A program made the position numbers and the translations under genes. The notes under the pieces are model-generated. The model was not told the DNA's origin. It did not search any database and saw only the letters and a list, made by a program, of their open reading frames with translations. Below, piece by piece: positions 43,536 to 52,029 of a stretch of DNA of 64,000 nucleotides. The DNA lies in NCBI RefSeq assembly GCF_030123505.1, contig NZ_CP126115.1, forward strand, positions 3,486,001-3,550,000, given 5' to 3'. The stretch's first letter is position 1. Each line of letters begins with the position of its first letter. Origin of the DNA: Neobacillus sp. YX16 (lineage in GTDB: Bacteria; Bacillota; Bacilli; Bacillales; Cytobacillaceae).

Positions 43536-44291
43536 TCAACAAGTTCCAAAGGAAAAACTTGCTACTGGTACTGGAATTAGGGTTGGTGTTTCCAGTAAAG
43601 GTATTCCTCCGCTGGTTAAGGTTACAGAAACTGTACCATTATTATTAATTCTAATAGTAAAATCAACCATTTCCGCGGTTAGACCAATGAGTACATTTGC
43701 AGTACCCCTAATGGTCACTCCTGTAGCGTCACACGCAATACTTGTGATGTCTGCTGTAGAAATATTAAGAACGACTGGTGTAATTTGAGTGCCAGAGGTA
43801 ATAAATGTTAAAGTGAAAAATGAACCGTTTGCTGAACAGTTAGGACAAATGCTGAAATCTAGCAAACCTGTAGCAGAGAGGAATGCACCTCCCAACACAA
43901 TTTCCATAGGTCCCCATGAAATGGGACCACCTAAAATAGCAGCATTACACCCACATGCTGGACCTTCACCTCCTGAAGAAGTAGAACCGATTAAATCCAG
44001 CACATTTTCAAATTTGAATTCCAAGAGCATTTCCTTCTTGATCACGTCACGAAGAGTACTTCGAACACTAGTATTCACATCAAGAAGATCCCCTAATGAA
44101 ACCTCAGCAGGAGTAAACGTAACTTCTGTTTCTAATGTGCCTAGAACAAATTGAAGCTTTTCTGCCTCAGCGTTCATGATATGGGCAAGAGCAAATTCTT
44201 CCAAAGCAATGGAAGCTAAAAGTAGAGGAATCGTCTGCTCAGTAGTGACAGAAATCAATGGAGTAATGTTCGGAATAATTGGGAATGACAT
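43536..44291 (-). CDS. Probable spore-surface-type protein
   Basis: 251 residues. The N-terminal part (SFPIIPNITPLISVTTEQTIPLL, then ALEEFALAHIMNAEAEKLQ) resembles the N-terminal segment seen on several Bacillus spore or exosporium proteins and collagen-like proteins. A short Gly/Ser/Cys stretch follows (STSSGGEGPACGCNAAILGG). The second half is a Thr/Ile/Val-rich beta domain (CPNCSANGSFFTLTFITSG...), ending FGTC. No signal peptide. The role is inferred from the N-terminal motif alone. AGGAGGTG ribosome binding site. A perfect 17-bp hairpin with a T-run precedes it (44324-44371). Confidence 0.55.
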   Translation of the reverse strand: MSFPIIPNITPLISVTTEQTIPLLLASIALEEFALAHIMNAEAEKLQFVLGTLETEVTFTPAEVSLGDLLDVNTSVRSTLRDVIKKEMLLEFKFENVLDLIGSTSSGGEGPACGCNAAILGGPISWGPMEIVLGGAFLSATGLLDFSICPNCSANGSFFTLTFITSGTQITPVVLNISTADITSIACDATGVTIRGTANVLIGLTAEMVDFTIRINNNGTVSVTLTSGGIPLLETPTLIPVPVASFSFGTC

Positions 44292-44323
44292 TATTATTCA
44301 CCTCCTTGGTGATATATGGTAAA

Positions 44324-44371
44324 AAATAATAGGGAATAAAAGCTTGTACAAACCTTTATTCCCTATTATTT
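44324..44371 (-). terminator. Perfect 17-bp hairpin in the leader of the spore-surface-type gene
   Basis: AAATAATAGGGAATAAA pairs with TTTATTCCCTATTATTT with a 14-base loop; read on the minus strand it is followed by TTTTTT. It lies about 14 bases before the ribosome binding site, so it could act as an attenuator of this gene. Confidence 0.7.
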
Positions 44372-44911
44372 ATATTCAAGTAAAATTTAAGAGATTGTGT
44401 ATTCGTCTGTTTTTTCGCATAAACTAGAAAAAAGTCTTTCTCCCATGCGGTTAATAGTTTGGTCTTACCCAAATACCCCTAATATTACTACCCCTATATA
44501 ATTTTATACTACTATTTTCTTTTGGTGGTGCATTCCCTTAAGTAAATGATAGCTGAAATATTCATATATTCGTAAGAAACTAAAAACAAAAGTAAAAGTC
44601 AACGGACAAGCTTCCTACATCTTCCTATCCCATCGCCCGGGGCTTCCTCCCCTTATATTTAAATATTTCTAAGGAATCATTCGGCTCCCGTAAAGGATAC
44701 TATTTTACAGCTTATGTTATTTTAGGTCTAATTTGCAATTTCCGCTTTTCATAATAAAGTTCCTGTCAATAGAATCAGAAGGAACCTCCTTTTGATTCTA
44801 TTGACAGGAGAAATAAGTTTATAGATTGGGACATGTACCGTTACTTCTTTTGCATAACTTAAATATACTATTTCGAAAGTGAATCTATATTATAAAGGAG
44901 GTGAATGACGA
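44372..44911. other. Divergent intergenic region with two long hairpins
   Basis: Between divergent genes at 44291 and 44912. Apart from the hairpins (44324 and 44761) I see no gene. The plus-strand ribosome binding site AAAGGAGGTG is near 44896. Confidence 0.5.
44761..44809. other. Perfect 17-bp hairpin upstream of the 120-aa gene
   Basis: TCCTGTCAATAGAATCA pairs with TGATTCTATTGACAGGA; the 15-base loop itself holds AAGG and CCTT. No T-run on either strand. About 100 bases before the plus-strand gene. Confidence 0.7.
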
Positions 44912-45274
44912 ATGGATAGAATCCCTTTCACCTTTTCTGCTCTAAACCCTTGTAATGGAGAATTTGTCGATTTTGAGGGTACATTAAGCTCCTTTGTTAA
45001 ATCACATATTACCCCATCTGGAACTGTTCACAATAACATTCATTTTTATTTACATGGAAAGAGTGTGAACAACGATTATGTTTTAAATGATATAAGGATT
45101 AACGTAGCGAACGCAAACAAGCAATCCGAAATTTCATCGAACTTCTCCATGAATATCATTTCAAAGGGACCTGCACCAAATTTTACGATACATGCAGTTC
45201 TCCATACGACGTTTAACGCCAATGGAGAGGTTACAGCAGAAGTCGCAGTATTGAAAACAGAATGTAGGGGATAA
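44912..45274 (+). CDS. Hypothetical protein (120 aa)
   Basis: 120 residues starting MDRIPFTFSALNPCNGEFVDFEG, with alternating hydrophobic/polar residues (HNNIHFYLHGKSVN, FTIHAVLHTTFNANG) that fit a beta-sandwich. Two Cys only. No signal peptide. I do not recognise the family. It is the divergent partner of the spore-surface-type gene and, like it, preceded by a perfect 17-bp hairpin. Excellent AAAGGAGGTG ribosome binding site. It ends in its own terminator. Confidence 0.6.
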   Translation: MDRIPFTFSALNPCNGEFVDFEGTLSSFVKSHITPSGTVHNNIHFYLHGKSVNNDYVLNDIRINVANANKQSEISSNFSMNIISKGPAPNFTIHAVLHTTFNANGEVTAEVAVLKTECRG

Positions 45275-45302
45275 GATTGAATAAAACTTTGTATTTTATG
45301 TT

Positions 45303-45331
45303 CAGGCGTAAAAGATTACGCCTGATTTTTA
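45303..45331 (+). terminator. Intrinsic terminator
   Basis: CAGGCGTAA pairs with TTACGCCTG, then TTTTT. Confidence 0.85.
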
Positions 45332-45366
45332 TTATTAAATTATAATGACATTTTTTTATTAAGCTA

Positions 45367-47464
45367 GTCGAGTAGAAAGGAACCTCTCTACCTTACGGTA
45401 GATTGTGTTCCTCCCCCTCACAGAACCGTGCTTGCGCTATTAACGCACACGGCTCCTCCAAATTATCATTCACAGAATATAGCTAATTTCTTTTCTTAAA
45501 TCATAAATATTCACTTTGATTCTTGGTGAAGGTAGTGGATATTTATTAAGAAAGAGCCTGAATTTGTCCCAAGTAAAGGATTTCCTTTGGCTTCTTCTGT
45601 TTAGCCATTTGTATAGTAAGCATTCGATTTTCTCTTTAAAGTTGTTAACAGTTTGGGTATTATCTGTGATGCAATAATAGTTGTAGTAACCTATTAGTGA
45701 GCGTTTAAATCTATCCATAATCATATGAATATCTTTATTCCTATTATTCTTCAGCCATTCTTTAGTTCCTTTTAGTTTGCCTTGGACTTTCTTCCTGCTC
45801 GTTTTCCGCTTTACTCGGAATTTCCCGTGCTTACTTATCCCACAATAGTGAGTAAATCCAAGGAAGTCGAAGGTACCCGGTTTGCCAATTCCGTCACGTT
45901 TTGCATTCTTCTCCGCAAACCGTCCGAAGGGAATTATTTTAGTTTTATCCTCGGCTATTTCTAGGTTAAATTTCTTTAATCTCGCTTTTAATGAATGAAA
46001 GAATTGCTCGGCTTCACTTTTATTCTGAAAACAACAAACAAAATCATCTGCGTATCTTACTATATACGCCTGGCCTTTACATTGTTTCTTAACCACTTTT
46101 TCAAACCATAGATCAAGAACGTAATGGAGATAGACATTGGCTAATATCGGAGATATCACTCCACCTTGCGGTGTACCATTGTCTGTCTTGTATTTCTTAC
46201 CTTCCTCCATGTATCCACCTTTAAGAAACCTGCTGATTAGTCTCAGTAGGTTAGTGTCAGTGATTCGGAGTTTCAAGAATTCCATCATCCATTTGTGGTC
46301 AACGTTATCAAAGAAGCCTTTAATATCTACATCTACTACATAGCTTATTGCTCTCTTCTCAATATAATGATTCAGTATTTTCAGTGCATCGTGGCAGTTT
46401 CTATTTGGACGGAACCCAAATGAGCAGTCTAGAAAGTCATTTTCATAGATGGCATTTAGTATTTTCGTAATGCCTTTTTGAACAATTTTATCTTCTTGTT
46501 CCGGTATTCCCAATGGTCTCATCTTGTTTGAGTTGAGCTTTGGGATATACATTCGTCTTACTGGAACAGGACGATAACTTTTGCTTTTGAGCCTACTTAC
46601 TAAGTCCTCTATGTTTTCTTCTAAACTTTCATCGTATTGCTCTTTAGTAGTACCGTTAATCCCAGTTGCCTTCTTATTGGGTAGTTCAAGATGGCATTGA
46701 ATTAATGCTTCCTTATCTAAAAGATGTGCAAGAGATGTAAATTTCATTTTAGGATTAGATTTTGCTAATTCTGCTATCCTTAGTAGTTTTGTTTCCATTT
46801 ATTTATACCTACCTCTGTGTGTAGTAAATGTGTCCCTAGTAAGGGTGATAACTGGTAGCTAGCCTTTCCTCCATCGGCATTACCCAACTTCATTGGTACT
46901 ACGCTGCTATCCGACTCCCTACACGGCATTTGGTTTCCTCGCTTTTTATCACTTGTAGACCATACTCTTCTATTAAAATAAGAAAAGACCGGTAGGGTCT
47001 CCCGAGTTGCCGTATCATATCAATGTGTAACGTGCCAAGGTCTCTGACCCCAGAGAGGTTTTACCCTTCTTGCCATTAACGAAAGATAAAATGTAGCTTT
47101 CTGAACGCAGGTATGTCATCAGCCCTCTCGATTTTCTAACATTATGGAGCTCAATCCCTTCAACCCTTGGGCTTTCGGCCCGCCACCTAACTGTCTACGC
47201 TTAAAGACTAAAGTTACCTTTAGTCCTTCAAGACTCGCTACGAGCGAATGGCTAGTTCTTACTCGACGGGAATCCCACCCGCTATATGATACGACCTATG
47301 CTCGGCCGCACACCTGCCAGTTACTTCAATAAGAAAAGCCGCAAAAATGGCAGCCCGATCTTCCGCAAAAGCACCCGTTCGTAATATAAGGTTAGCCAGA
47401 TTTTTCTGGTTGACCTTTTTTCATATGGTCTTATGATTACGGTAGTCGGGGTAGAACGTCGCAC
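45367..47464 (-). mobile_element. Group II intron 1 (with maturase)
   Basis: On the minus strand the element starts GTGCGACG at 47464, the standard 5' GUGYG sequence. It holds a maturase gene and ends with a domain V hairpin (GAGCCGTGTGCG, then GCACGGTTC; near 45417-45455), domain VI, and CTACTCGAC at about 45367. Length about 2.1 kb. It lies antisense to the IS110 gene that follows and just inside that gene's leader. Exact ends are inferred from consensus and could be a few bases off. Confidence 0.8.
45470..46798 (-). CDS. ltrA: Group II intron reverse transcriptase/maturase
   Basis: 442 residues. Reverse transcriptase blocks are present: KSYRPVPVRRMYIPK, RPLGIPEQEDKIVQKGI, FGFRPNRNCHDAL, VVDVDIKGFFDNVDH (catalytic Asp), GTPQGGVISPILANVYL, and YADDFV (catalytic YADD). 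A C-terminal maturase X domain follows (LIGYYNYYCI). It has no HNH endonuclease, so it probably uses DNA replication primers for mobility. It differs clearly from the class C maturase at 56278. It acts with the intron RNA that surrounds it. Confidence 0.95.
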   Translation of the reverse strand: METKLLRIAELAKSNPKMKFTSLAHLLDKEALIQCHLELPNKKATGINGTTKEQYDESLEENIEDLVSRLKSKSYRPVPVRRMYIPKLNSNKMRPLGIPEQEDKIVQKGITKILNAIYENDFLDCSFGFRPNRNCHDALKILNHYIEKRAISYVVDVDIKGFFDNVDHKWMMEFLKLRITDTNLLRLISRFLKGGYMEEGKKYKTDNGTPQGGVISPILANVYLHYVLDLWFEKVVKKQCKGQAYIVRYADDFVCCFQNKSEAEQFFHSLKARLKKFNLEIAEDKTKIIPFGRFAEKNAKRDGIGKPGTFDFLGFTHYCGISKHGKFRVKRKTSRKKVQGKLKGTKEWLKNNRNKDIHMIMDRFKRSLIGYYNYYCITDNTQTVNNFKEKIECLLYKWLNRRSQRKSFTWDKFRLFLNKYPLPSPRIKVNIYDLRKEISYIL

Positions 47465-47626
47465 CCGTGGGATTCAATCCCGTTAGCTAAACTGTTCACC
47501 CCCTACTTGTATAAACATGTTTCAGGCTGGTTGGGACATAGATCCCGTTTAACAAGCGAACCTATGACATTACAAGAAGCCTTAGGGGATACCGACTAAT
47601 ATTGCATTTCAGGGAGGAGATAAAGT
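47465..47626 (+). ncRNA. Candidate IS110 left end / bridge RNA region
   Basis: IS110-family elements carry a non-coding bridge RNA next to the transposase gene. This leader has two similar hairpins, GGGATTCAATCCC (near 47471) and GGGACATAGATCCC (near 47534), each followed by CGTT, separated by AAACATGTTT. The structure and role are inferred; guide loops cannot be matched by eye. The group II intron abuts the left side. Confidence 0.4.
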
Positions 47627-48865
47627 ATGAATCCAGTCATTGGTCTGGATGTATCAAAAGGGGAAAGTCAGGTACAAGCTTTTTTAGATAAAGGTAAGCC
47701 ATACCGTAAGAGCTTTAGTATTAATCATGATCTTGAGGGTTTGGGGAATTTATTAGATTTCCTTCAAGAAGTTGAGAAATCAGCAGGTGGTCATCAACCT
47801 TCGGTCGTTTTAGAATCCACTGGGCACTATCATATTCCCGTTATTCAGTTTTTAGAGGAACAAAAATATGTTTATATTATCGTCAATCCTCTTATCTCAC
47901 ACAGAGCCAAGAGCTCAAGCCTAAGAAAGGTAAAAACAGATGCAATCGATGCTTATCACCTTTGTGAATTGTATTATAAAGAAGAATTAGAGCCTTACAA
48001 GAAGCGTGGAGTTCAACTCTTAAACCTTCGTAATCTAACAAGACAACAAGAGAGTATTGCAGAAATATCAGCGAAAACAAAGTTACAGCTTCATTCTTTA
48101 ATCGATCAGGTATTTCCAGAGTATCGAGGTGTATTTGGAAGCCTATATTCGAAAGTATCATTGCTTACTTTACTAGAGTTCCCTACTTCTAAGGCTGTAT
48201 TAAGTGTGAGTGAAAAAGAGTTAACGGATACAATAGCTTCATTATGCATGAGTCGTTCGGAGTCATGGGCAAAGGAAAAAGCACAGAAGTTAAGAGAAGC
48301 AGCCCTTCGTGATCCTTTTCAAAACAATCTCTATGATAGTCATATTTTCAACCTTGAAATTTTGGTTAAGATTGTTCTTCAATACCAAGAGCATCTATCC
48401 AATATTGCGGATGAAATAGATGCCCTCGCTAGCGAAATTGAAGAATATGAAATCCTTCAATCTATCCCTGGAATCGGAGAAAAAATCGCTGCAACGATTA
48501 TTTCTGAAATCGGAGAGATAGATCGGTTTAATGGTGCCAAGAGGTTGGTTGCATTCGCTGGAATAGATCCTAGTGTGTACTCTTCAGGAAAGTTTACTGC
48601 ATCGGTAAACCGAATAACCAAACGTGGCTCGTGTAGGCTTCGCCACGCCTTGTATATGGCTGTTCAAAGTGGTATTCGGGATTCCCGTAAAAAGAAAACG
48701 ACTGATGAGATTATTCCACGCAATAGAAGACTACGAGAGTTTTACGATAAGAAACGAGAAGAAGGAAAACCCTTTAGAGTAGCGATCATTGCCTGTACAA
48801 ATAAGCTCTTACATTGGATTTACGCCTTATTAAAAAGCAGATCTACTTTCCAAGATATAGCTTAA
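47627..48865 (+). CDS. IS110-family transposase
   Basis: 412 residues. The N-terminal DEDD (RuvC-like) domain starts MNPVIGLDVSKGESQVQAF (Asp), then VVLESTGHYHIPV (Glu) and KVKTDAIDAYHLCELYY (Asp/Asp). A middle coiled segment follows, then the Transposase_20 domain: LQSIPGIGEKIAATIISEIGEIDRF, ASVNRITKRGSCRLRHALYMA with the serine-recombinase-like Ser. This is the IS110/IS1111 architecture; such elements insert by bridge RNA guidance without terminal inverted repeats. Full length. GGGAGGAG ribosome binding site. Confidence 0.95.
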   Translation: MNPVIGLDVSKGESQVQAFLDKGKPYRKSFSINHDLEGLGNLLDFLQEVEKSAGGHQPSVVLESTGHYHIPVIQFLEEQKYVYIIVNPLISHRAKSSSLRKVKTDAIDAYHLCELYYKEELEPYKKRGVQLLNLRNLTRQQESIAEISAKTKLQLHSLIDQVFPEYRGVFGSLYSKVSLLTLLEFPTSKAVLSVSEKELTDTIASLCMSRSESWAKEKAQKLREAALRDPFQNNLYDSHIFNLEILVKIVLQYQEHLSNIADEIDALASEIEEYEILQSIPGIGEKIAATIISEIGEIDRFNGAKRLVAFAGIDPSVYSSGKFTASVNRITKRGSCRLRHALYMAVQSGIRDSRKKKTTDEIIPRNRRLREFYDKKREEGKPFRVAIIACTNKLLHWIYALLKSRSTFQDIA

Positions 48866-48891
48866 AATCTATATCTAACTAAATACAACAA

Positions 48892-48924
48892 AACCTTCCA
48901 AAAAGAGCATAACGGAAGGTTATT
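48892..48924 (+). terminator. Terminator-like hairpin in the IS110 right end
   Basis: AACCTTCC pairs with GGAAGGTT over a 14-base loop, then TATTT. Confidence 0.6.
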
Positions 48925-49013
48925 TGGCATGAATATTTTTAGTATAACATGAGGTTATTAAACTTTTAATTGAAAAATGTTGACAAACTATTAGCTGGTT
49001 TAGCTCAATAACA

Positions 49014-49046
49014 AAAAAGGAATTGCAGTCACAATCCCTTTTCTTA
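49014..49046. terminator. Terminator-like hairpin
   Basis: AAAAGGAATTG pairs with CAATCCCTTTT (one mismatch) across CAGTCA. Between the IS110 element and the YjcZ remnant. Confidence 0.6.
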
Positions 49047-49071
49047 AAAACTCCTTATTACCTCGAAATAA

Positions 49072-49206
49072 CCTATCTTAATCGTTCTTCTGCCATTTTT
49101 CTTCATTCGGCTTTTTTATGGCTATGGTGGCTATGGCGGCAGTAGCTTTGTATTAATCATTGTATTGTTCATTCTGTTGATTATCGTACTTTCCAGTTGG
49201 TGTTAA
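49072..49206 (+). pseudogene. YjcZ-type spore peptide, no start codon
   Basis: The frame from 49072 ends with GYGGYGGSSFVLIIVLFILLIIVLSSWC and a stop at 49206, the typical YjcZ layout of a Gly/Tyr start and one hydrophobic span. No ATG, GTG or TTG lies at the proper place, and the residues before GYGG are not YjcZ-like. I read it as a copy that lost its start. An intact relative is 44 bases downstream at 49250. Confidence 0.65.
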
Positions 49207-49249
49207 TGTTCAAACCGCCTTTTTTAAGTAAATGATGGAGGTGATATAC

Positions 49250-49345
49250 ATGGGTGAAGAAAGAGGATTAGGATTTGGATTTGCTTTAATTATTGTATTG
49301 TTTATTCTTCTTATCATTGTAGGAGCTTCTTTTATGGGTTACTAA
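49250..49345 (+). CDS. YjcZ-family sporulation peptide (31 aa)
   Basis: ATG at 49250 after ATGGAGGTGATATAC (strong ribosome binding site). 31 residues: a short polar start MGEERGLGFGF, then the hydrophobic span ALIIVLFILLIIVGASF and MGY. YjcZ/SscA-type peptides are made late in sporulation and help coat assembly. Annotated here by sequence pattern; it is too short for usual gene finders. Confidence 0.85.
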   Translation: MGEERGLGFGFALIIVLFILLIIVGASFMGY

Positions 49346-49425
49346 ATTGTACGGAACAAAGGGCAGGTTAAATTCATCTGTCCCGTTGTCATATAGACTT
49401 CCGAAATGATAGGAGGATGAATTAG

Positions 49426-49620
49426 ATTCCATTTTTTGGATTTGACCGAAGAGATCGGTTTTTTCGTGACGACTTTAGAAGAAGACGGTTTTTCCCCTTT
49501 GATATCGATATCGAAATAGAGAGAAGGAGAAGGAGACGGTTTTTCCCTATTGAAATTGAAATCGAAATCGAGAGAAGAAGACGGTTTGAAATCGAGAGAA
49601 GAAGAAGACGCAGATTCTAA
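49426..49620 (+). CDS. Arg/Phe-rich repeat protein without ATG
   Basis: An open frame of 64 codons from ATT at 49426 to TAA at 49620, placed 9 bases after AGGAGG. The only ATG next to that site (49417) is followed by AAT TAG. The product starts IPFFGFDRRDRFFRDDF and alternates RRRR with FFP and IEIEIE segments: three Arg blocks and two Ile/Glu blocks, extremely charged. The repetitive but in-phase pattern and strong ribosome binding site argue for a real gene; it either uses an ATT start or is newly broken. It follows the YjcZ peptide, so a spore role is possible. No family recognised. Confidence 0.5.
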   Translation: MPFFGFDRRDRFFRDDFRRRRFFPFDIDIEIERRRRRRFFPIEIEIEIERRRRFEIERRRRRRF

Positions 49621-49736
49621 TTAAGCATAAGCAAATGATTTAAACAGTTTTTCTAGGAGCCTACTGGTAAGAACGTGCTGCCATCAAAGGCAGCTATTCT
49701 TATTGAGCTAAGAAGCTAGTGGAAGAAGGCTATTGT

Positions 49737-49759
49737 AGGACCTAATGGGGTCCTTTTTG
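49737..49759. terminator. Intrinsic terminator
   Basis: AGGACC pairs with GGTCCT across 6 bases, then TTTTT. Confidence 0.7.
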
Positions 49760-49815
49760 TTTTGAGTAAGTATCAAAATTAATACCTTATTCAACTATAC
49801 TGACCGTTAGTACAA

Positions 49816-49842
49816 CAAGAAAAGCTGCCAAAATGACAGCTT
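49816..49842 (-). terminator. Terminator of the Ktr operon
   Basis: On the minus strand AAGCTG pairs with CAGCTT (CA/TG extends with one mismatch) and TTCTTG follows. Confidence 0.55.
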
Positions 49843-49872
49843 CGATTTTTCGGTATAGAACTCTCTTGTAAA

Positions 49873-50529
49873 TTAATTTATATTTACAAAATCGTTTAAA
49901 TCTTCTCGATGTCCAATCAATACTAGCTTATCACCATTTTGAATAATCTGGTCAGGAGAAGGAGATATAATTAAATTTTCATTACTCAAGATCGCAATTG
50001 CATTGACATTATATTTAGCTCGTAAATCAAGCTCCCGTAAACTTTTTCCCTTCATACTTGGGGGAATAATGATTTCCTCAATATTGTATTCTCTTGAAAG
50101 TTCTATATAGTTCAACACATTTGGTGAGAGAAGCTGATGTGCAACACGCTCTCCCATGTCTCTTTCAGGATGTATTACCCAATCTGCTCCAACTTTTGTT
50201 AATACTTGTCCATGGCGTTTATTGAGAGCTTTTGCAATAACCTGTTTTACTCCCATTTCTTTTAAAAGCAAGACAGTTAAGATACTAGCTTGCATATCAT
50301 TACCTATTGCCACGATTACATAATCAAAATTACGAATCCCAACTGATTTAAGTGATTCCTCTTCTGTAGAATCAAGTACAACTGCGTGAGTGACCAATGA
50401 TTTCCCATCTTCTACACGTTCATTGTCTATATCAATTCCCATTACTTCCTGCCCAGCTTCAGATAACTTCGACGCAATACTTGTTCCAAATCTCCCTAAC
50501 CCGATTACAGCATAACTTTTTTTGGCCAT
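49873..50529 (-). CDS. ktrA: Potassium channel regulatory subunit, KtrA/KtrC type
   Basis: 218 residues. The RCK_N domain starts AKKSYAVIGLGRFGTSIASKLSEAGQEVMGIDID, a Rossmann fold with GxGxxG and the acidic residue that favours nucleotide binding. A C-terminal RCK_C (TrkA_C) lies at about 135-218 (IEEIIIPPSMKGKSLRELDLRAKYNVN). KtrA octamers bind ATP/ADP and, at RCK_C, c-di-AMP, to gate the KtrB membrane channel. It is 40 bases downstream of the membrane subunit, so one operon. Whether it is KtrA or KtrC cannot be told by eye. Confidence 0.9.
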   Translation of the reverse strand: MAKKSYAVIGLGRFGTSIASKLSEAGQEVMGIDIDNERVEDGKSLVTHAVVLDSTEEESLKSVGIRNFDYVIVAIGNDMQASILTVLLLKEMGVKQVIAKALNKRHGQVLTKVGADWVIHPERDMGERVAHQLLSPNVLNYIELSREYNIEEIIIPPSMKGKSLRELDLRAKYNVNAIAILSNENLIISPSPDQIIQNGDKLVLIGHREDLNDFVNIN

Positions 50530-50569
50530 CGTTCATCATTCACCCCGAAAGAATCAATTTTTAAAATCT

Positions 50570-51916
50570 CTAGCCGATTAAAATTTTTTCTTCTGCATAT
50601 CTAACCTTTGCATCTTTCCGAGTATTTAAGAGTGCAAAAGCCATGGTTAACGGTCCGAGCCTTCCAATAAACATCATGATGGTTATTAAGATTCTTCCAA
50701 AAGGTGACAGGTCAGGTGTGAAATTTGCAGACAAACCTACTGTTCCAAAGGCAGAAATTGTTTCAAATAAAAGTTTGCTCATATCTGCGTTCTCGGTAAA
50801 GGTTAATAAAAAGAAGATGAGGAAGATAAAAAACATTCCAGCTACCACTATCGATAACGATTTATTTACCAATTCCCAAGAAATTCTGCGTTTAAAAATA
50901 TTCACATCGTTCCGATTCGTTACTACTGTCCAAAAAGCTAAAATAATTATGGCAAAGGTCGTTACTTTGATACCACCACCAGTAGACCCTGAAGATGCAC
51001 CAATAAACATCAGTGCCATCATGAAAACAAGGGAAGAAAGGTTCATGGCTCCAATATCAATCGTATTAAAACCAGCAGTCCGTGTTACAACACCTTGAAA
51101 GTATGAGGCCCACAACTTATCACCCAAGGACAAACTTCCAAAAGTTGCTGGATTATTATACTCCGATAAAAAAATAATTAAAGGTCCTACAATGATAAGA
51201 ATTAGTGACATAAGCAGTGCAACTTTAGAATGAAGGGATAATTTACGAATGGATCTTTTATGAAAAAGGTCGAGAATTACAGTAAAACCAATACCCCCAG
51301 TGATGAAAAGAAGGGTAATCATTATATTAACAGTCGGATCACCTACCCATTTACTCATATTGTCAGGCTCAAGACCAAACCCAGCATTATTAAAGGCTGA
51401 AATAGAGTGGAATATACCATAGTAAATTGCTTTCCTCAATGGCATTTCAAATGACCAACGAATGGCTAAAGTAGTAGCACCAATTAGTTCCACAATAAAA
51501 GTAATAAGGATTATACGTTTAACTAGGTTGACTACTCCTGATAGTGAAAATACATTTAATGAATCTTGCAGTAATAAACGTTCCTTTAGTCCAATTTTTT
51601 TTCCTAAGATAATAAACATAAATATACCTGTGGTCATAAATCCCCAACCACCAATTTGAATCAAACAGAGAAGAACAATTTCACCAAATAATGTAAAGGT
51701 TGTCCCCGTATCAACCACTGCCAAACCTGTAACACAGACAGCAGAAGTTGCTTCAAACAATGCATCAATAAAGCTAAGTCCACGTCCCTTTTCATATGTA
51801 GCAATTGGCAGCATGAAAAGAAGGGTGCCCAATAGTATTAGAGTACCGAAACCTAATACTAGTATTTGGGCAGGGTGCAAACTAACTAAATTCCCTTTTC
51901 TTTTAAACAATTCCAC
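50570..51916 (-). CDS. ktrB: Potassium channel membrane subunit, KtrB/KtrD type
   Basis: 448 residues with eight main membrane spans in four pore repeats, the TrkH/KtrB fold. Pore loops are seen as TSAVCVTGLAVVDTG, SISAFNNAGFGLE, VTRTAGFNTIDIG and ISAFGTVGLSANFTPD. The Gly of each filter is conserved. It takes up potassium, coupled to sodium in Ktr systems, when bound by the RCK ring. Start GTG with AAGGGAG upstream. It lies between the antiporter gene (upstream) and the RCK gene, all minus strand. Confidence 0.92.
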   Translation of the reverse strand: MELFKRKGNLVSLHPAQILVLGFGTLILLGTLLFMLPIATYEKGRGLSFIDALFEATSAVCVTGLAVVDTGTTFTLFGEIVLLCLIQIGGWGFMTTGIFMFIILGKKIGLKERLLLQDSLNVFSLSGVVNLVKRIILITFIVELIGATTLAIRWSFEMPLRKAIYYGIFHSISAFNNAGFGLEPDNMSKWVGDPTVNIMITLLFITGGIGFTVILDLFHKRSIRKLSLHSKVALLMSLILIIVGPLIIFLSEYNNPATFGSLSLGDKLWASYFQGVVTRTAGFNTIDIGAMNLSSLVFMMALMFIGASSGSTGGGIKVTTFAIIILAFWTVVTNRNDVNIFKRRISWELVNKSLSIVVAGMFFIFLIFFLLTFTENADMSKLLFETISAFGTVGLSANFTPDLSPFGRILITIMMFIGRLGPLTMAFALLNTRKDAKVRYAEEKILIG

Positions 51917-52029
51917 AATATTGACTCCCTTAACTATTCATAGTAAATGCCGACATTTGTGCCAAATTAGCACTTCACCAAGTAACACACTAACATACTA
52001 TTTATTTTCACACCTTGAATTTTTAATGC

